A stretch of 64,000 bases of DNA from an uncultured Lachnospira sp. (GCA_934359185.1 CAKRLE010000008.1:77365-141364), one strand, 5' to 3'; counted from the first letter of the stretch, positions 54,044 to 63,925 are shown. Notes: generated by a model from the sequence alone, not told the origin. Program-made: numbers and translations.

Positions 54044-55377
54044 TTATCCAGCAGATTAGCAAATCTTGTCTGTTCTGGAATCCATGCCATCTTGACAGTT
54101 CCAATTGGACCATTACGCTGCTTTGCAATAATAATCTCTGCAATTCCCTTAATCTCTGTATCTTTATTATAGTAATCATCTCTGTAAAGAAACATTACAA
54201 CATCCGCATCCTGCTCAATAGCTCCTGACTCTCGAAGGTCAGAAAGCATTGGTCTATGGTCTGGCCTTTGTTCCACAGCACGGCTTAACTGCGATAGTGT
54301 TACAACCGGCACATCCAGCTCTCTTGCCAAAGCCTTTAAAGATCTTGATATATCAGATATCTCCTGCTGTCTTGAATCTGAACGAGAACCACCATTTCCA
54401 CTCATCAACTGAAGATAATCGATAATTACAAGTCCAAGATCATTTTCCATCTTGTACTTTCTACACTTAGATCTAAGTTCTGCAATTGATATTCCTGGTG
54501 TATCATCAATTATAAGATGCGATTTAGCAATACTGTCAGCGCCTTCAACCAACTTTCCCCAATCACTTGAATCGAGACGGCCTTTTCTTAACTTATCAGC
54601 ATCAACCGTAGACTCAAGACTCAGCATTCTGTTTACGAGCTGTACATTTGACATCTCCAAAGAAAATATAGCGGTTGTAATTCCCTGCTTTATTGCCACA
54701 TTTTCAGCAACATTCAGGACAAACGCAGTCTTACCCATAGATGGTCGGGCAGCAACAAGCACAAAATCAGATGGCTGAAGTCCTGAAAGATAATTATCAA
54801 GATCAATAAATCCTGTCGGAACACCCGTTACAGAACCTCTATTCTTTGCCGCTGCCTGAATCCTGTCAAGGGCCTCAAGCACAACCTTATCAATAGGTGT
54901 ATACTCATGGTCACCCTTATTCTTAACAAGATCAAATATTTTCTTTTCGGTATCTGCAAGTATATCCTCAGTCTTGCTCGTACCAGCATAGCAATCATTT
55001 GCTATTCCTTCGTTGACACGTATTATATTTCTAAGAATTGACTTATCTTTTACTATTCCTGCATACTGCCTTATATTAGCTGATGTAGGTACAGCAGCAA
55101 GAAGGTCTCGTATGAATTCAATACTGTAAACCTCTGCTGGAACATTCTGCTCTTTAAGCCGTTCCTGCAATATAACAATATCAACCGGCTTTCCCTCATT
55201 ATTAATATCTATCATGGTCTTGAACATAATCCCATACTGTTTGTGATAGAAATCATCTGTAGAAAGCATCTCACCAGCCGTTATTATAGCCTGTCGATCC
55301 ATAATCATTGAACCAACCACTGACTGCTCAGCTTCAAGACTGTTAGGCATTATTCTTGTAATTGCTGATTCTTCCAT
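54022..55377 (-). CDS. dnaB: Replicative DNA helicase
   Basis: Hexameric 5'-3' helicase of the replication fork. 451 aa: N-terminal domain (PNSLEAEQSVVGSMIMDRQA, about residues 11-30), linker, and RecA-like domain with Walker A LVAARPSMGKTAFVLNVAEN (about 211-230), IIDYLQLMSGNGG and VVTLSQLSRAVEQRPDHRPM. The usual DnaB4 end (MAWIPEQTRFANL) is present. It follows rplI by 42 nt, in the common gdpP-rplI-dnaB order. Confidence 0.97.
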   Translation of the reverse strand: MEESAITRIMPNSLEAEQSVVGSMIMDRQAIITAGEMLSTDDFYHKQYGIMFKTMIDINNEGKPVDIVILQERLKEQNVPAEVYSIEFIRDLLAAVPTSANIRQYAGIVKDKSILRNIIRVNEGIANDCYAGTSKTEDILADTEKKIFDLVKNKGDHEYTPIDKVVLEALDRIQAAAKNRGSVTGVPTGFIDLDNYLSGLQPSDFVLVAARPSMGKTAFVLNVAENVAIKQGITTAIFSLEMSNVQLVNRMLSLESTVDADKLRKGRLDSSDWGKLVEGADSIAKSHLIIDDTPGISIAELRSKCRKYKMENDLGLVIIDYLQLMSGNGGSRSDSRQQEISDISRSLKALARELDVPVVTLSQLSRAVEQRPDHRPMLSDLRESGAIEQDADVVMFLYRDDYYNKDTEIKGIAEIIIAKQRNGPIGTVKMAWIPEQTRFANLLDNKKQPGL

Positions 55378-55419
55378 TGTTAACAGCTCCTCTTTTATTA
55401 TTAAAATGCTGATTTAATA

Positions 55420-55869
55420 TTAGTTGCTTCCCTCAACAATAACCTTTAACTTAGCTGTAACATCTTTATGAACCTTAACAGGAATTTCATATGTTCCTAA
55501 TGCCTTGATTGACTCATCAAGCTTTAACTTCTTCTTATCTATATCTAATCCATTCTGTTCTTTCATAGCCACAGCTATCTCCTTAGATGATACTGCGCCA
55601 AATGTCCTGCCACCCTCACCTGTCTTGATTACTAATTTCACCTGCACAGCCTCTATCTTAGCTGCAAGCTCCTTTGCAGCTTCAAGTTCCTCTGCTTCAA
55701 GCTTAGCCTGTCTTGCCTTCTCAAGCTTCAAATCATTGAGATTCTTAGGTGTTGCCTCTAAACCAAGTTTCTTTGGTAATACATAATTTCTCGCATATCC
55801 ATCATTAATCTTAACAATCTGTCCTTTTTTTCCAAGTGACTTAACATCCTCAAGTAATATAACTTCCAT
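55420..55869 (-). CDS. rplI: 50S ribosomal protein L9
   Basis: 149 aa. The N-terminal rRNA-binding domain [20 protein letters not shown] and [19 protein letters not shown] are canonical, followed by the long connecting helix (about residues 45-75) and the C-terminal domain. The ATG shares one base with the gdpP stop (TAATG), so translation is coupled. Confidence 0.97.
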   Translation of the reverse strand: MEVILLEDVKSLGKKGQIVKINDGYARNYVLPKKLGLEATPKNLNDLKLEKARQAKLEAEELEAAKELAAKIEAVQVKLVIKTGEGGRTFGAVSSKEIAVAMKEQNGLDIDKKKLKLDESIKALGTYEIPVKVHKDVTAKLKVIVEGSN

Positions 55870-57929
55870 TATAAATCTCCTTCCTGAATCATGGCATCTA
55901 TTGTATTTTTTATTGTCTGTATTGCCTGATCTATTGTGCAGTCACGAAGCTGTGCACCAGCTATTGTCATATGACCGCCACCGCCAAGCTTCTCCATTAT
56001 AATCTGTACATTAACCTCATCTATAGACCTCGCGCTTATATATATAACATCATTATACTGTGTTACAACAAATGATGCCTTAATGCCAGATATATCAAGC
56101 AACTGGTTTGCAGCTTTGGCTCCACCAATCGTAGGACTGTCAAGTCCCCTGCCATCAAACACCGTTATTGCATATGAATCCTTATAAACAACTGCATTGC
56201 TTACAGCATGCGCAACTGCCACATAACATTGCATATCGTCTCTGAGCATCTTTCTTACTCTTGTAATGTCTGCCCCGTGCCGCCTAAGAAACGCAACCGC
56301 CTCAAATGTTCTTGGTCCTGATTTACTCTGGAATCCATCTGTATCAATGTTGATTCCTGCATACAATGCATCAGCCTCATAAGGTCTTATCTTAACGCCA
56401 TCATCGACATACTGAATCATCTCTGTAATCATCTCTGCCGCTGATGATGCATAAGGGTCAATATACGAAAGAACTGCTCCTGTTATTGGCTCACTGCTCT
56501 GTCTGTGATGGTCAAATACAATTATCGTCTTACACTGTGTAAGCAGTTCAGGACACTCCGTTCTGTCAGCTTTATTAACATCAACCACAATAACTGCTGT
56601 CTGTTTATTAACATATTCCGGAGCTTCCTCACGGCTTAAAAACATATCCTCCGGATAGTTATCATTGTTCATAAATCTGTCTTTAAACGGTTTAATGCTT
56701 GAAGAAACATCATTGATAACTATATGCGCTTCCTTCCCAAGCCGTTGACATATTACATATATTCCAACTGCAGAGCCAAATGAATCAATATCTGCCAGTT
56801 TGTGTCCCATAATAAGTACATTATCTGTTGTCTCCAGAATCTGTCTTAATGCATGTGCCTTTACACGGACCTTTACTCTTGTATTCTTTTCCTGCTGCTG
56901 GCTCTTGCCACCATAATATAATGTCTTCTCGCCATCCTTTACTACTGCCTGATCTCCACCTCTTCCAAGTGCAAGATCCATAGCCGACTTTGACATATCA
57001 TAGCTCTTTGCATAATCACCAGCACCTGTACCTATTCCTATACTCAGAGTTATAGTCATGTCATTACCAATCTTTACATTCTTAATGTCCTCAAGAAGAC
57101 TGAATTTATCAGCCATAAGTTTTTCAAGATACTGGTATTTGAACACTGCAAGATATTTATCCTTTTCAAGCTTTCTTACTATAGAAGAACCTGTTGTAAA
57201 ATACTTATTAACACGCTTATCAATAAGTCCCACAAACAAAGAACGTCTTACATCATCAACGCTCTCCAGTGCTTCTTCATAATTATCTATGTATATAAGT
57301 CCTACAACAAATCTGTCAGCTCTTATTTTTTTAATATAAGAATTAATGTCTGTCTCATCAAACATATATATCGCAATAAGAGAATTCTCTTCAATATCCT
57401 GTTGTATCTCCACGCTTTTAGACAATCCATTAATTGTAATCCGCTTTAATTCAACCCTGTAATCTCTATCATCATATGTCAGACGTATCTCCTTAGCCGT
57501 ATCCTCCTCAGGAAAATCTTTTGCCTTAATCTCTGGAAAAACTGCCTCGACAGTACCACTGTAACGTTTACTTTTTCCCGTTTTATCCTGCATAAGCTTA
57601 TTCATCCATAATATATGCCCTGTATTATCAGCAAGTGCATATGGTATCTCAAGATCATACAGCATCTGCCTTTGTACCTGTGAATAACCCGATGCAAATT
57701 CAATCAGTTCATGTAAAAAAGCTGGCCGTATATATACAAGTACAATTACATATATCACAACGTACACAAACACCACACCAGCTAAAACATTCGCGCATCT
57801 GGCATCTATGCAGTAACAAATTATTGTAGCTGCTATTAACATAATGCCAATTATAACAGGCCACATTATCATCATTTTCATTTTGCCTGTAAGCCTGTTT
57901 ATTTTGTTTGTTTTATTTTTACCAGACAT
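55869..57929 (-). CDS. gdpP: Cyclic-di-AMP phosphodiesterase GdpP
   Basis: Membrane-bound DHH/DHHA1 enzyme that hydrolyses c-di-AMP to pApA, controlling potassium and wall homeostasis. 686 aa: two membrane helices (about residues 17-70), PAS-like domain (about 85-185), degenerate GGDEF domain (about 200-340, no GGDEF motif), and DHH domain with [40 protein letters not shown] and GINIDTDGF, then DHHA1 with [15 protein letters not shown]. All metal-ligand Asp and His residues are visible. ATG with GAGGTGTATTT before it. Confidence 0.95.
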   Translation of the reverse strand: MSGKNKTNKINRLTGKMKMMIMWPVIIGIMLIAATIICYCIDARCANVLAGVVFVYVVIYVIVLVYIRPAFLHELIEFASGYSQVQRQMLYDLEIPYALADNTGHILWMNKLMQDKTGKSKRYSGTVEAVFPEIKAKDFPEEDTAKEIRLTYDDRDYRVELKRITINGLSKSVEIQQDIEENSLIAIYMFDETDINSYIKKIRADRFVVGLIYIDNYEEALESVDDVRRSLFVGLIDKRVNKYFTTGSSIVRKLEKDKYLAVFKYQYLEKLMADKFSLLEDIKNVKIGNDMTITLSIGIGTGAGDYAKSYDMSKSAMDLALGRGGDQAVVKDGEKTLYYGGKSQQQEKNTRVKVRVKAHALRQILETTDNVLIMGHKLADIDSFGSAVGIYVICQRLGKEAHIVINDVSSSIKPFKDRFMNNDNYPEDMFLSREEAPEYVNKQTAVIVVDVNKADRTECPELLTQCKTIIVFDHHRQSSEPITGAVLSYIDPYASSAAEMITEMIQYVDDGVKIRPYEADALYAGINIDTDGFQSKSGPRTFEAVAFLRRHGADITRVRKMLRDDMQCYVAVAHAVSNAVVYKDSYAITVFDGRGLDSPTIGGAKAANQLLDISGIKASFVVTQYNDVIYISARSIDEVNVQIIMEKLGGGGHMTIAGAQLRDCTIDQAIQTIKNTIDAMIQEGDL

Positions 57930-58017
57930 AAATACACCTCATGCTTCATTCTATAACAGAATCACATAGTTGTTGTTATTATATCATTTTATTTACATAA
58001 ATGATACTATAATATTT

Positions 58018-58052
58018 AAAAGCCGCTGTACTATTCTTTTAGTACAGCGGCT
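58018..58052 (-). terminator. Terminator of rpsF-ssb-rpsR
   Basis: AGCCGCTGTACT (58021-58032) pairs perfectly with AGTACAGCGGCT (58041-58052), a 12-bp stem with an 8-nt loop, followed on the minus strand by a T-rich tail. Confidence 0.92.
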
Positions 58053-58074
58053 CATACGCTCATTAATTATTATA

Positions 58075-58338
58075 TTAATCTACGCTATATGGAAGTAAAG
58101 CAACGTGACGAGCTCTCTTAACAGCTACTGTAAGGGCTCTCTGGTGCTTAGCACAGTTACCTGTGATTCTTCTTGGAAGAATCTTTCCTCTTTCAGAAAC
58201 ATACTTCTTTAACATAGCAACATCTTTATAATCTAAAGCCTTGTTTGCGTCAGCACAAAATGCGCAAACTTTCTTTCTTCTACGCATAGGTCTTCTTCTC
58301 ATCTGACCTTCTGGTCTCTCAGCCTTCTTTTCTGGCAT
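58075..58338 (-). CDS. rpsR: 30S ribosomal protein S18
   Basis: 87 aa. After a basic N-terminal extension ([20 protein letters not shown]) the conserved core follows: [20 protein letters not shown] (with the CxxC pair), [20 protein letters not shown] and [12 protein letters not shown]. The Cys residues suggest the zinc-binding form. Last gene of rpsF-ssb-rpsR; S18 and S6 form a dimer on 16S rRNA. Confidence 0.97.
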   Translation of the reverse strand: MPEKKAERPEGQMRRRPMRRRKKVCAFCADANKALDYKDVAMLKKYVSERGKILPRRITGNCAKHQRALTVAVKRARHVALLPYSVD

Positions 58339-58354
58339 ATCATTTACCTCCTAT

Positions 58355-58810
58355 TTAGTTAAAAGGCAAACCCTCGTCCTCTACTCCATCTCCATCTGGA
58401 ATATTCATAAATCCGTCACCTGCTGGTGCCTGTGGAGTAGGTCTTGATGGAGCATATGATGAATCCATGCTCTGTGAAGATTTGCTCTCTGCAAATTCCT
58501 GGTCGTCAACAACCACATCAGTAGTGTAAACCTTCTGACCATCCTTGTTAGTATAACTACCTGTCTGAATTCTTCCACTGACAACAATCTTAGTTCCCTG
58601 ATGAAGATACTTCTCAGCAAACTCTCCTGATCTGCCAAATGCAACACAGCTTATAAAATCTGCTGTCTGCTCATTAGAATCCGCAGTCCTTGTACGTCTT
58701 CTGTCCACTGCTAATGTATATCTAGCAACTGCCATTGACCCATCCGCGTTCTGTGAATAACGCACATCTGGATCTCTGGTAAGTCTTCCCATTAAAATTA
58801 CTCTATTCAT
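58355..58810 (-). CDS. ssb: Single-stranded DNA-binding protein
   Basis: 151 aa with one OB fold: MNRVILMGRLTRDPDVRYSQ (residues 1-20), VARYTLAVDRR, ADFISCVAFGRSGEFAEKYL (about 51-70) and KIVVSGRIQTGSYTNKDGQK. A flexible Ser/Pro/Gln-rich part leads to the acidic tip GVEDEGLPF, the usual docking tail for partner proteins. Located between rpsF and rpsR. Confidence 0.96.
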   Translation of the reverse strand: MNRVILMGRLTRDPDVRYSQNADGSMAVARYTLAVDRRRTRTADSNEQTADFISCVAFGRSGEFAEKYLHQGTKIVVSGRIQTGSYTNKDGQKVYTTDVVVDDQEFAESKSSQSMDSSYAPSRPTPQAPAGDGFMNIPDGDGVEDEGLPFN

Positions 58811-58861
58811 GACTTGTCTCCTATTCTATAAAGAGCTGTTAAGCCAAACTGGGACTAATAA

Positions 58862-59149
58862 TTATTCTCCATCCTTAACGATTAAGAATCTAATTACGTT
58901 CTCCATGATACGAATTCTGCTCTCAACTTCTGCTGGGCAAGTAGCGTCTGCCTCAAACTTGATGAAGTTGTAGAAACCTTCGCTCATATGCTGAATGTCA
59001 TAGGCAAGTTTCTTCTTCTCAACTGTACCTGGATCTGTAATAGTACCGCCAAAACGAGTGATTAATTCCTTAACCTGCTCAACAGTAGCGTTTCTTACTT
59101 CATCCTCGACGTTTGCACTTACAACTAAAGCTAATTCATACTTATTCAT
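58862..59149 (-). CDS. rpsF: 30S ribosomal protein S6
   Basis: 95 aa: NKYELALVVSANVEDEVRNA, ITRFGGTITDPGTVEKKKLA, and YDIQHMSEGFYNFIKFEADA, all typical of S6. The ATG at 59147-59149 lies 11 nt after AAGGAGG; a GTG at 59161 would overlap that ribosome binding site. First gene of the rpsF-ssb-rpsR operon, with the promoter at 59235-59263. Confidence 0.96.
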   Translation of the reverse strand: MNKYELALVVSANVEDEVRNATVEQVKELITRFGGTITDPGTVEKKKLAYDIQHMSEGFYNFIKFEADATCPAEVESRIRIMENVIRFLIVKDGE

Positions 59150-59234
59150 TCTACGTCGCACCTCCTTCTGGTCTCTGGCCCTCTCGATTATTCACAGTGA
59201 AAGAGCAAGGAAAAATTACATATTACGAATTGAT

Positions 59235-59263
59235 AGTATATCATAAATAATATTTACTGGCAA
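59235..59263 (-). promoter_or_regulatory. Sigma-A promoter of rpsF-ssb-rpsR
   Basis: Minus strand TTGCCA (59258-59263), 17 bp, TATACT (59235-59240), with a TG extension before the -10. The -35 box overlaps the last codons of the upstream DUF951 gene. Confidence 0.8.
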
Positions 59264-59442
59264 CCCTTTTTTATGTTTTTTGTGTTTTTTTCTACCATAG
59301 TTCTGCTAACCATTATCTCGTGACCACACCCACAGCATTTCAACTTAAAATCTGCACCAACACGCAGTATTTCCCAGTCGCAGCTTCCACATGGATGCTT
59401 TTTCTTGAGTGTAACAACATCCCCTATATCATAGACAATCAT
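59254..59442 (-). CDS. DUF951 family protein
   Basis: A 62-aa protein of a small family found across Firmicutes, with conserved Cys residues that suggest a zinc or nucleic-acid-binding role: IVYDIGDVVTLKKKHPCGSC (about residues 2-21), DWEILRVGADFKLKCCGCGH and EIMVSRTMVEKNTKNI. ATG at 59440-59442 has GGAGGTGCCA before it; the longer frame to 59463 adds 7 residues. It overlaps the end of the sirtuin gene by 14 nt. Confidence 0.9.
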   Translation of the reverse strand: MIVYDIGDVVTLKKKHPCGSCDWEILRVGADFKLKCCGCGHEIMVSRTMVEKNTKNIKKGCQ

Positions 59443-60187
59443 TGGCACCTCCGTATTTTCCAAATACTTCCCCTAATGGAGCATGTATCAAAAGGTCCGC
59501 TCTTCTGTCATAAGGAGTTTCTGATTTATTAATCAGAATCAGCTTATGTCCAGTGTAATAATCTATAAGTCCCGCCGCTGGATATACACCAAGTGATGTA
59601 CCTCCTACTATAAGCACATCCGCCTCCCGTATAAGACGGACAGCACCACGGATATTATTATCATCAAGTCCCTCCTCATACAATACAACATCAGGTTTGA
59701 TTCTTCCACCACACTCACATGTAGGAATACCTTCTGAATTAATTATTGAATCAATGCCATAAAATTTATGACATCTCTCACAATAATTTCTAAGTACGCT
59801 TCCATGAAGTTCATACACAACCTTGCTTCCAGCCTTTTGATGTAATCCATCGATATTCTGTGTAACAATGCCTTTGAGCTTTCCTTCTCTTTCCAGCTGT
59901 GCAAGCTTGATATGTGTTGTAGAAGGCATTGCATCGGGAAAAAGCATTTTATTGCGGTAAAATCTAAAAAATTCCTCCGGTTTTCTCACATAAAATGTAT
60001 GTGAAAGAATTGTTTCTGGCGGATAATCATATTGCTGGTTATATAATCCATCAACACTTCTAAAATCAGGTATTCCACTCTCTGTTGACACACCAGCTCC
60101 ACCAAAAAACACTATGTTGTCCGATTCATTAATCCATTGTAAAAATGTATCAGTCTTATGACTGTAATCATCATTAATATTATTCAT
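59429..60187 (-). CDS. NAD-dependent protein deacylase (sirtuin)
   Basis: Sir2-family enzyme that removes acyl groups from lysines using NAD. 252 aa: NAD-binding loop FFGGAGVSTESGIPDFRS (about residues 27-44), catalytic TQNIDGLHQKAGS and YELHGSV (His, about 108-130), a four-Cys zinc module (CERC at about 136-139 and CECG at about 160-163), and the C-terminal LIVGGTSLGVYPAAGLIDYY. The ATG overlaps the upstream gene by 8 nt. Confidence 0.94.
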   Translation of the reverse strand: MNNINDDYSHKTDTFLQWINESDNIVFFGGAGVSTESGIPDFRSVDGLYNQQYDYPPETILSHTFYVRKPEEFFRFYRNKMLFPDAMPSTTHIKLAQLEREGKLKGIVTQNIDGLHQKAGSKVVYELHGSVLRNYCERCHKFYGIDSIINSEGIPTCECGGRIKPDVVLYEEGLDDNNIRGAVRLIREADVLIVGGTSLGVYPAAGLIDYYTGHKLILINKSETPYDRRADLLIHAPLGEVFGKYGGANDCL

Positions 60188-60764
60188 TAATAATCACACC
60201 TAACACATAACATCCCTGTTTATCAAGATTCTTTACCTTCTGCTGTGCAGACATTTCGCTGTACTCTGTCTGCTGAAGCATAAGAACAGATCTTTCACAG
60301 CACGATGCAGCCTTTCCTAATTCATCTGACTGGACTACAACTATATCATAATCTACATAATTATCTATAAAATCTTTAAGCCGTGAACTCTCAATATCTT
60401 TAATATTGATATCATCTACATTACCTGTAAATACAATATCAAAATCATTTCTATTAGTAATACATACAAGATCTCTGGCATCTTCACTTCCAGAAAGATA
60501 ACTCGTAACACCCTTCAAATCTTTTCCAAGCCTGTACTTTGATAAGAATATCTCTTCTTTCATATCAGCATCAATAAATAAGACACTCTTACCCAATTCA
60601 TGAATTGTTCCGGCTAACTTAAAAGCAAGTACTCCATCTCCCACAGTTCCAAGAATTGTATTATCTGGTCCCATCATAGACAAAACCTTGTTAGCAAGAG
60701 ACAGATAACAATCATGCTCACTGTCCGTCATCTTTAAAAGTTTGTCAACATTAACACTAAACAT
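60180..60764 (-). CDS. CpsD/MinD-like protein with lost Walker A
   Basis: A 194-aa protein with the shape of the cytoplasmic tyrosine-kinase-like ATPases that pair with Wzz-type proteins. Where CpsD has a GKST P-loop it reads LGTVGDGVLAFKLAGTIHEL (about residues 38-57), so the lysine and Ser/Thr are gone; the A' motif VLFIDADMKEE (about 62-72) is kept. There is no Tyr-rich tail. It is downstream of a Wzz-like gene (13 nt), the usual pairing, but is probably not an active kinase. ATG with AGGAGGCGTTATATT. Confidence 0.72.
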   Translation of the reverse strand: MFSVNVDKLLKMTDSEHDCYLSLANKVLSMMGPDNTILGTVGDGVLAFKLAGTIHELGKSVLFIDADMKEEIFLSKYRLGKDLKGVTSYLSGSEDARDLVCITNRNDFDIVFTGNVDDINIKDIESSRLKDFIDNYVDYDIVVVQSDELGKAASCCERSVLMLQQTEYSEMSAQQKVKNLDKQGCYVLGVIINE

Positions 60765-60777
60765 AATATAACGCCTC

Positions 60778-61920
60778 CTACTTTCTGATTATTCCCAGTA
60801 CTTCTGAACTTGATTTCATGGCATTCTTTTCACTCTTAGCTGACTTTTCTTCAACAGGCTCCTTGGCAGCTGCGACTTCACTATCTGCAATAGAAGCTAT
60901 GGTTCTGCTTGCAGCTGAATACTCGTCCTCGTCAATATCGTCTTCATCAATATCATCATCTTCATCATAATAATCATCGTCATCTTCATCGTCATCATAA
61001 TCCTCAAGACTATTGCTTAAAGATTCCTGATTATTATTAAATGCGACAACATTGTTCTCTTCTGGCTCTTCCAAAACCTCTTCATCAATATCATCAACTT
61101 CTGGCTGTGATTCCTCTTTAACTTCATTAATTTTTTTCTTTTTATTCTTCTTTTTCTTCTTAGAATCCTTATCCTCACCTAATTTAGCAAGTTCTTCTTT
61201 ATATATATCAACTCCGATGGCTTTGTTAAACTTATCATCTTCATCTTCGTCATCATCTTCATCTCCGCTGTTGTGATATGCATTCTTGTCATATGTGAGC
61301 ATATAATTAGCTGGAATCATATTACCAAATCTACGCTCATAATCCATCTCATCATCGGAATCGTCATCATCTTTAAATGCATTCATTACGAAGATAACTA
61401 TAAGTTCTATGCACAGGCATATTGCAGCAACTATGCCTGCAATTATTGCAGCTCTTTTATTAATATCCGGCTTGATTGCAACATTACTCTCAGTTCCATA
61501 TTCAAGAACCTGTATAGACTCGACAGCCACAATACTAGTAGTCTTCATAGCATTTTTAGCAATTGCATCAACATATGTCTTAGCTGTATTCTGATCTGGA
61601 TTAGTTATTGTGAGTTCAATTATATTACTATTAGGAACCGTCTTTACTGTAAGATACTTAGCTATATCTTCTGATGTTCCTGCTGTCTTCTGTGCTGCAG
61701 ATATTACTACATTACTCTTAAATACAATTTCAAAATCTTTAACAAGTCCACCATCTGTAGCTCGCACTGTTGCTTCATTTTTTTCACCAGGTGTTACTAT
61801 AATCTTGGCTGTTGATGTATACATTGGTGTAGTAGTACTGCTCTCATATATATATCCACCTATAGCACCTAATAAAGTGACAATTATAAGAATTAATGCG
61901 CATCTTGAAAACTTCTTCAT
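60778..61920 (-). CDS. Wzz/YveK-like polysaccharide co-polymerase with acidic tail
   Basis: A 380-aa membrane protein. Residues 8-26 and about 160-180 are membrane helices flanking an outside Wzz-type domain (YTSTAKIIVTPGEKNEATVR, TVPNSNIIELTITNPDQNTA). After the second helix the typical Pro-rich end is replaced by a cytoplasmic tail of about 190 residues that is strongly acidic (runs of Asp and Glu) with one Lys-rich stretch (KKKKKNKKKK). Such proteins set the length of surface polysaccharides. It precedes the degenerate CpsD-like gene; the acidic tail may replace the usual kinase contact. Confidence 0.8.
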   Translation of the reverse strand: MKKFSRCALILIIVTLLGAIGGYIYESSTTTPMYTSTAKIIVTPGEKNEATVRATDGGLVKDFEIVFKSNVVISAAQKTAGTSEDIAKYLTVKTVPNSNIIELTITNPDQNTAKTYVDAIAKNAMKTTSIVAVESIQVLEYGTESNVAIKPDINKRAAIIAGIVAAICLCIELIVIFVMNAFKDDDDSDDEMDYERRFGNMIPANYMLTYDKNAYHNSGDEDDDEDEDDKFNKAIGVDIYKEELAKLGEDKDSKKKKKNKKKKINEVKEESQPEVDDIDEEVLEEPEENNVVAFNNNQESLSNSLEDYDDDEDDDDYYDEDDDIDEDDIDEDEYSAASRTIASIADSEVAAAKEPVEEKSAKSEKNAMKSSSEVLGIIRK

Positions 61921-61938
61921 ATGATCTGTTCTCCTTTA

Positions 61939-62859
61939 CTAGCTGTACAACTTTGCTGGGTATCTGCCCTCAGATATAAGCTTCTTAATTGAATCTACAA
62001 CTAATGGTTTATCTTCTTTATATGTAACACCAAACCATTTATCTCTTGTTTCAAGAACTGATACATTAGCTCTTCCAGCTTTAATAAGTGAGTCAACTAC
62101 CGATGGAAGAAGATATTCACTCTTGATATCACCATCCTTGATATTAGAAAGGAATTCTGCAAATCCTGTTTCAAGCTCATCAAGAAAATCTGGTGTAAAG
62201 CCCCACATATTCATTGAAACATAATTTTCAAGATCAATTGGTGTTATACCGCCATCTTTATCTTCTATTCCTGCACCTGCAGCTGTCTTGACAAGTCCAC
62301 CTGTTTCATTAACACCAACAAGATGCTTGTTCTCATCCATAACACATACACCTCTTGTAACTGCACCATTATCACTAAGTGTATTGCCAAGTATAAATCC
62401 TGCCATACAGAATTCAAATTCCTTGCCTGATGGATGCTCTTCAACAAGATAGTCATGTATAAGCTTAAACGCCTCCTTGCCATAATAATCATCTGCATTT
62501 ATTACAAGGAATGGCTCGTTAATAATTCCTTTGCATGCAAGAATTGCCTGTCCTGTTCCCCACGGTTTAGTACGATCTGCAGGTTTCTCATATCCTTCTG
62601 GCAGCGCATCAAGCTCCTGAAATGCATATTCTACTTGAATCACCTTTGATATTCTATCTCCGATAACCTCCCTGAATGTATCATAAAGGTCTTTTCTTGT
62701 AACGAACACTACCTTATTAAAACCAGCCTCAATAGCATCATATATAGAGTAATCCATTATAATTTCACCATTAGGTCCCATAGGCTCAAGCTGTTTTATT
62801 CCCCCACCAAAACGGCTTCCCATGCCTGCCGCCATTATAACTAAAGTTGTTGACTTCAT
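61939..62859 (-). CDS. Sugar-1-phosphate nucleotidyltransferase-like protein
   Basis: A 306-aa NTP-transferase. The signature loop STTLVIMAAGMGSRFGGGIK (about residues 3-22) and QLEPMGPNGE are present; the metal Asp lies in FLVINADDYYGKEA (about 117-130). The end lacks a left-handed helix domain. It may make an NDP-sugar (UDP- or dTDP-type) for surface glycans; substrate cannot be read. ATG with AGGAGGACGT. It is 18 nt before the Wzz-like gene and 20 nt after the lipoprotein gene. Confidence 0.85.
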   Translation of the reverse strand: MKSTTLVIMAAGMGSRFGGGIKQLEPMGPNGEIIMDYSIYDAIEAGFNKVVFVTRKDLYDTFREVIGDRISKVIQVEYAFQELDALPEGYEKPADRTKPWGTGQAILACKGIINEPFLVINADDYYGKEAFKLIHDYLVEEHPSGKEFEFCMAGFILGNTLSDNGAVTRGVCVMDENKHLVGVNETGGLVKTAAGAGIEDKDGGITPIDLENYVSMNMWGFTPDFLDELETGFAEFLSNIKDGDIKSEYLLPSVVDSLIKAGRANVSVLETRDKWFGVTYKEDKPLVVDSIKKLISEGRYPAKLYS

Positions 62860-62879
62860 ACGTCCTCCTTATTGTATAC

Positions 62880-63671
62880 TTAATTTAATTCTGGATAGTA
62901 ATACCATCTTATAGATGTTATTTTTCCGCTGTTATCTATATCAAAATCCAACTGGGCAAATGCATCCTTAACTGTTGCATATCCTTCTTTATATGGAGCC
63001 TTAAAATACGTAAACTCCACAATATAAGAATCTGCTGTCTCCTGAGAAGCATAGCCATTAAAATTGATAAGACCATATTGTATATCTGTTTTAATCTTAG
63101 CATTCTCTAAGGAATCTATGGTATAGTTTCCATATAAGAATTTTCCCAGAATTGTTGTCTTATCATCTGAAAAATAATAACTATTAAAGCAATCCTGATC
63201 TCTGTAATACTTCTTGAGAATATCATCAAATGTATTGCCAACCGATAACCCTCTTGAAAATACTTCTGAATCGCCGACTCCTGCAGCTGCAGTCAAAAGG
63301 TATTCTCCATTAATCTCTGTAAAAACAAGTGTGAGATCATTATATGAATATATCTTTTCTTTCAAATCCATATCTGTCTTATCTGTTTCTTTATTCTCAT
63401 GTATTAATGATGGTTGCCCAAGCATTGATATTACTTGTGATTCTTTCATCATATATGTGACTTTACCGACCTTTAAATCATCATATGAGAATTTATCTGC
63501 AGTACTTACAGACAGTGTTTCGTATTGCTTTACAGCCTCTGTTATATCTTCGCCATCTGTTGTAATAACAGCCTCTACCCGCTTACCACAGCCAACAAAT
63601 GACATGGCTGTCAGTATTGCCAGAATTGTACAAACTGTTTTTAAGCTAATAAACCTTGACCTGCGAATCAT
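62880..63671 (-). CDS. Putative lipoprotein, unknown role
   Basis: A 263-aa protein with a signal peptide (basic MIRRSRFISLK, hydrophobic TVCTILAILTAMSFVG) and a lipobox-like Cys at about residue 28 (SFVGC), then a soluble part with repeated beta/alpha pattern (VGKVTYMMKESQVISMLGQP about 65-84, suggesting a BamE/SmpA-like small repeat, followed by a second half SVGNTFDDILKKYYRD). The start is ATG at 63669-63671 with GGGGGACTGT before it; the frame to 63692 lacks a ribosome binding site. It heads the leftward set with the nucleotidyltransferase and Wzz-like genes. Confidence 0.78.
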   Translation of the reverse strand: MIRRSRFISLKTVCTILAILTAMSFVGCGKRVEAVITTDGEDITEAVKQYETLSVSTADKFSYDDLKVGKVTYMMKESQVISMLGQPSLIHENKETDKTDMDLKEKIYSYNDLTLVFTEINGEYLLTAAAGVGDSEVFSRGLSVGNTFDDILKKYYRDQDCFNSYYFSDDKTTILGKFLYGNYTIDSLENAKIKTDIQYGLINFNGYASQETADSYIVEFTYFKAPYKEGYATVKDAFAQLDFDIDNSGKITSIRWYYYPELN

Positions 63672-63805
63672 ACAGTCCCCCTTTATAAACATGCTTGTAT
63701 TAGTATATCACACCAGATTGTGTTGTCAAATGATTCAGTCCACTTGCTGTACTTATATAAGGCTGTAAGTTTTTCTTACCTTGTTTTTTAGATAAGCTAT
63801 ATGCT

Positions 63806-63840
63806 AAAAAAAGCTGTACTGAAATAATTCAGTACAGCTT
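63806..63840 (-). terminator. Terminator of the tRNA genes
   Basis: AAGCTGTACT (63811-63820) pairs with AGTACAGCTT (63831-63840), a 10-bp stem with a 10-nt loop, followed on the minus strand by seven T. Confidence 0.92.
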
Positions 63841-63848
63841 TCATATAG

Positions 63849-63919
63849 AGGCGACAACCAGATTCGAACTGGTGATCAGGGTGTTGCAGACCCACGCCTT
63901 ACCGCTTGGCTATGTCGCC
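63849..63919 (-). tRNA. tRNA-Cys (GCA)
   Basis: Minus-strand sequence folds as a 71-nt tRNA: acceptor GGCGACA/TGTCGCC, D arm GCC-AAGCGGTAA-GGC, anticodon loop CTGCAAC (anticodon GCA), T arm ACCAG-TTCGAAT-CTGGT. No CCA is encoded. It is followed by the terminator at 63806-63840. Confidence 0.95.
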
Positions 63920-63925
63920 ATTTAA

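Noticed and set aside
60900..61290. Apparent simple-sequence repeat region in the DNA (repeated tcatcttcatc-type tracts).
   Set aside because: It encodes the Asp/Glu-rich tail of the Wzz-like protein in frame; the units are irregular and there is no sign of a tandem-repeat array.
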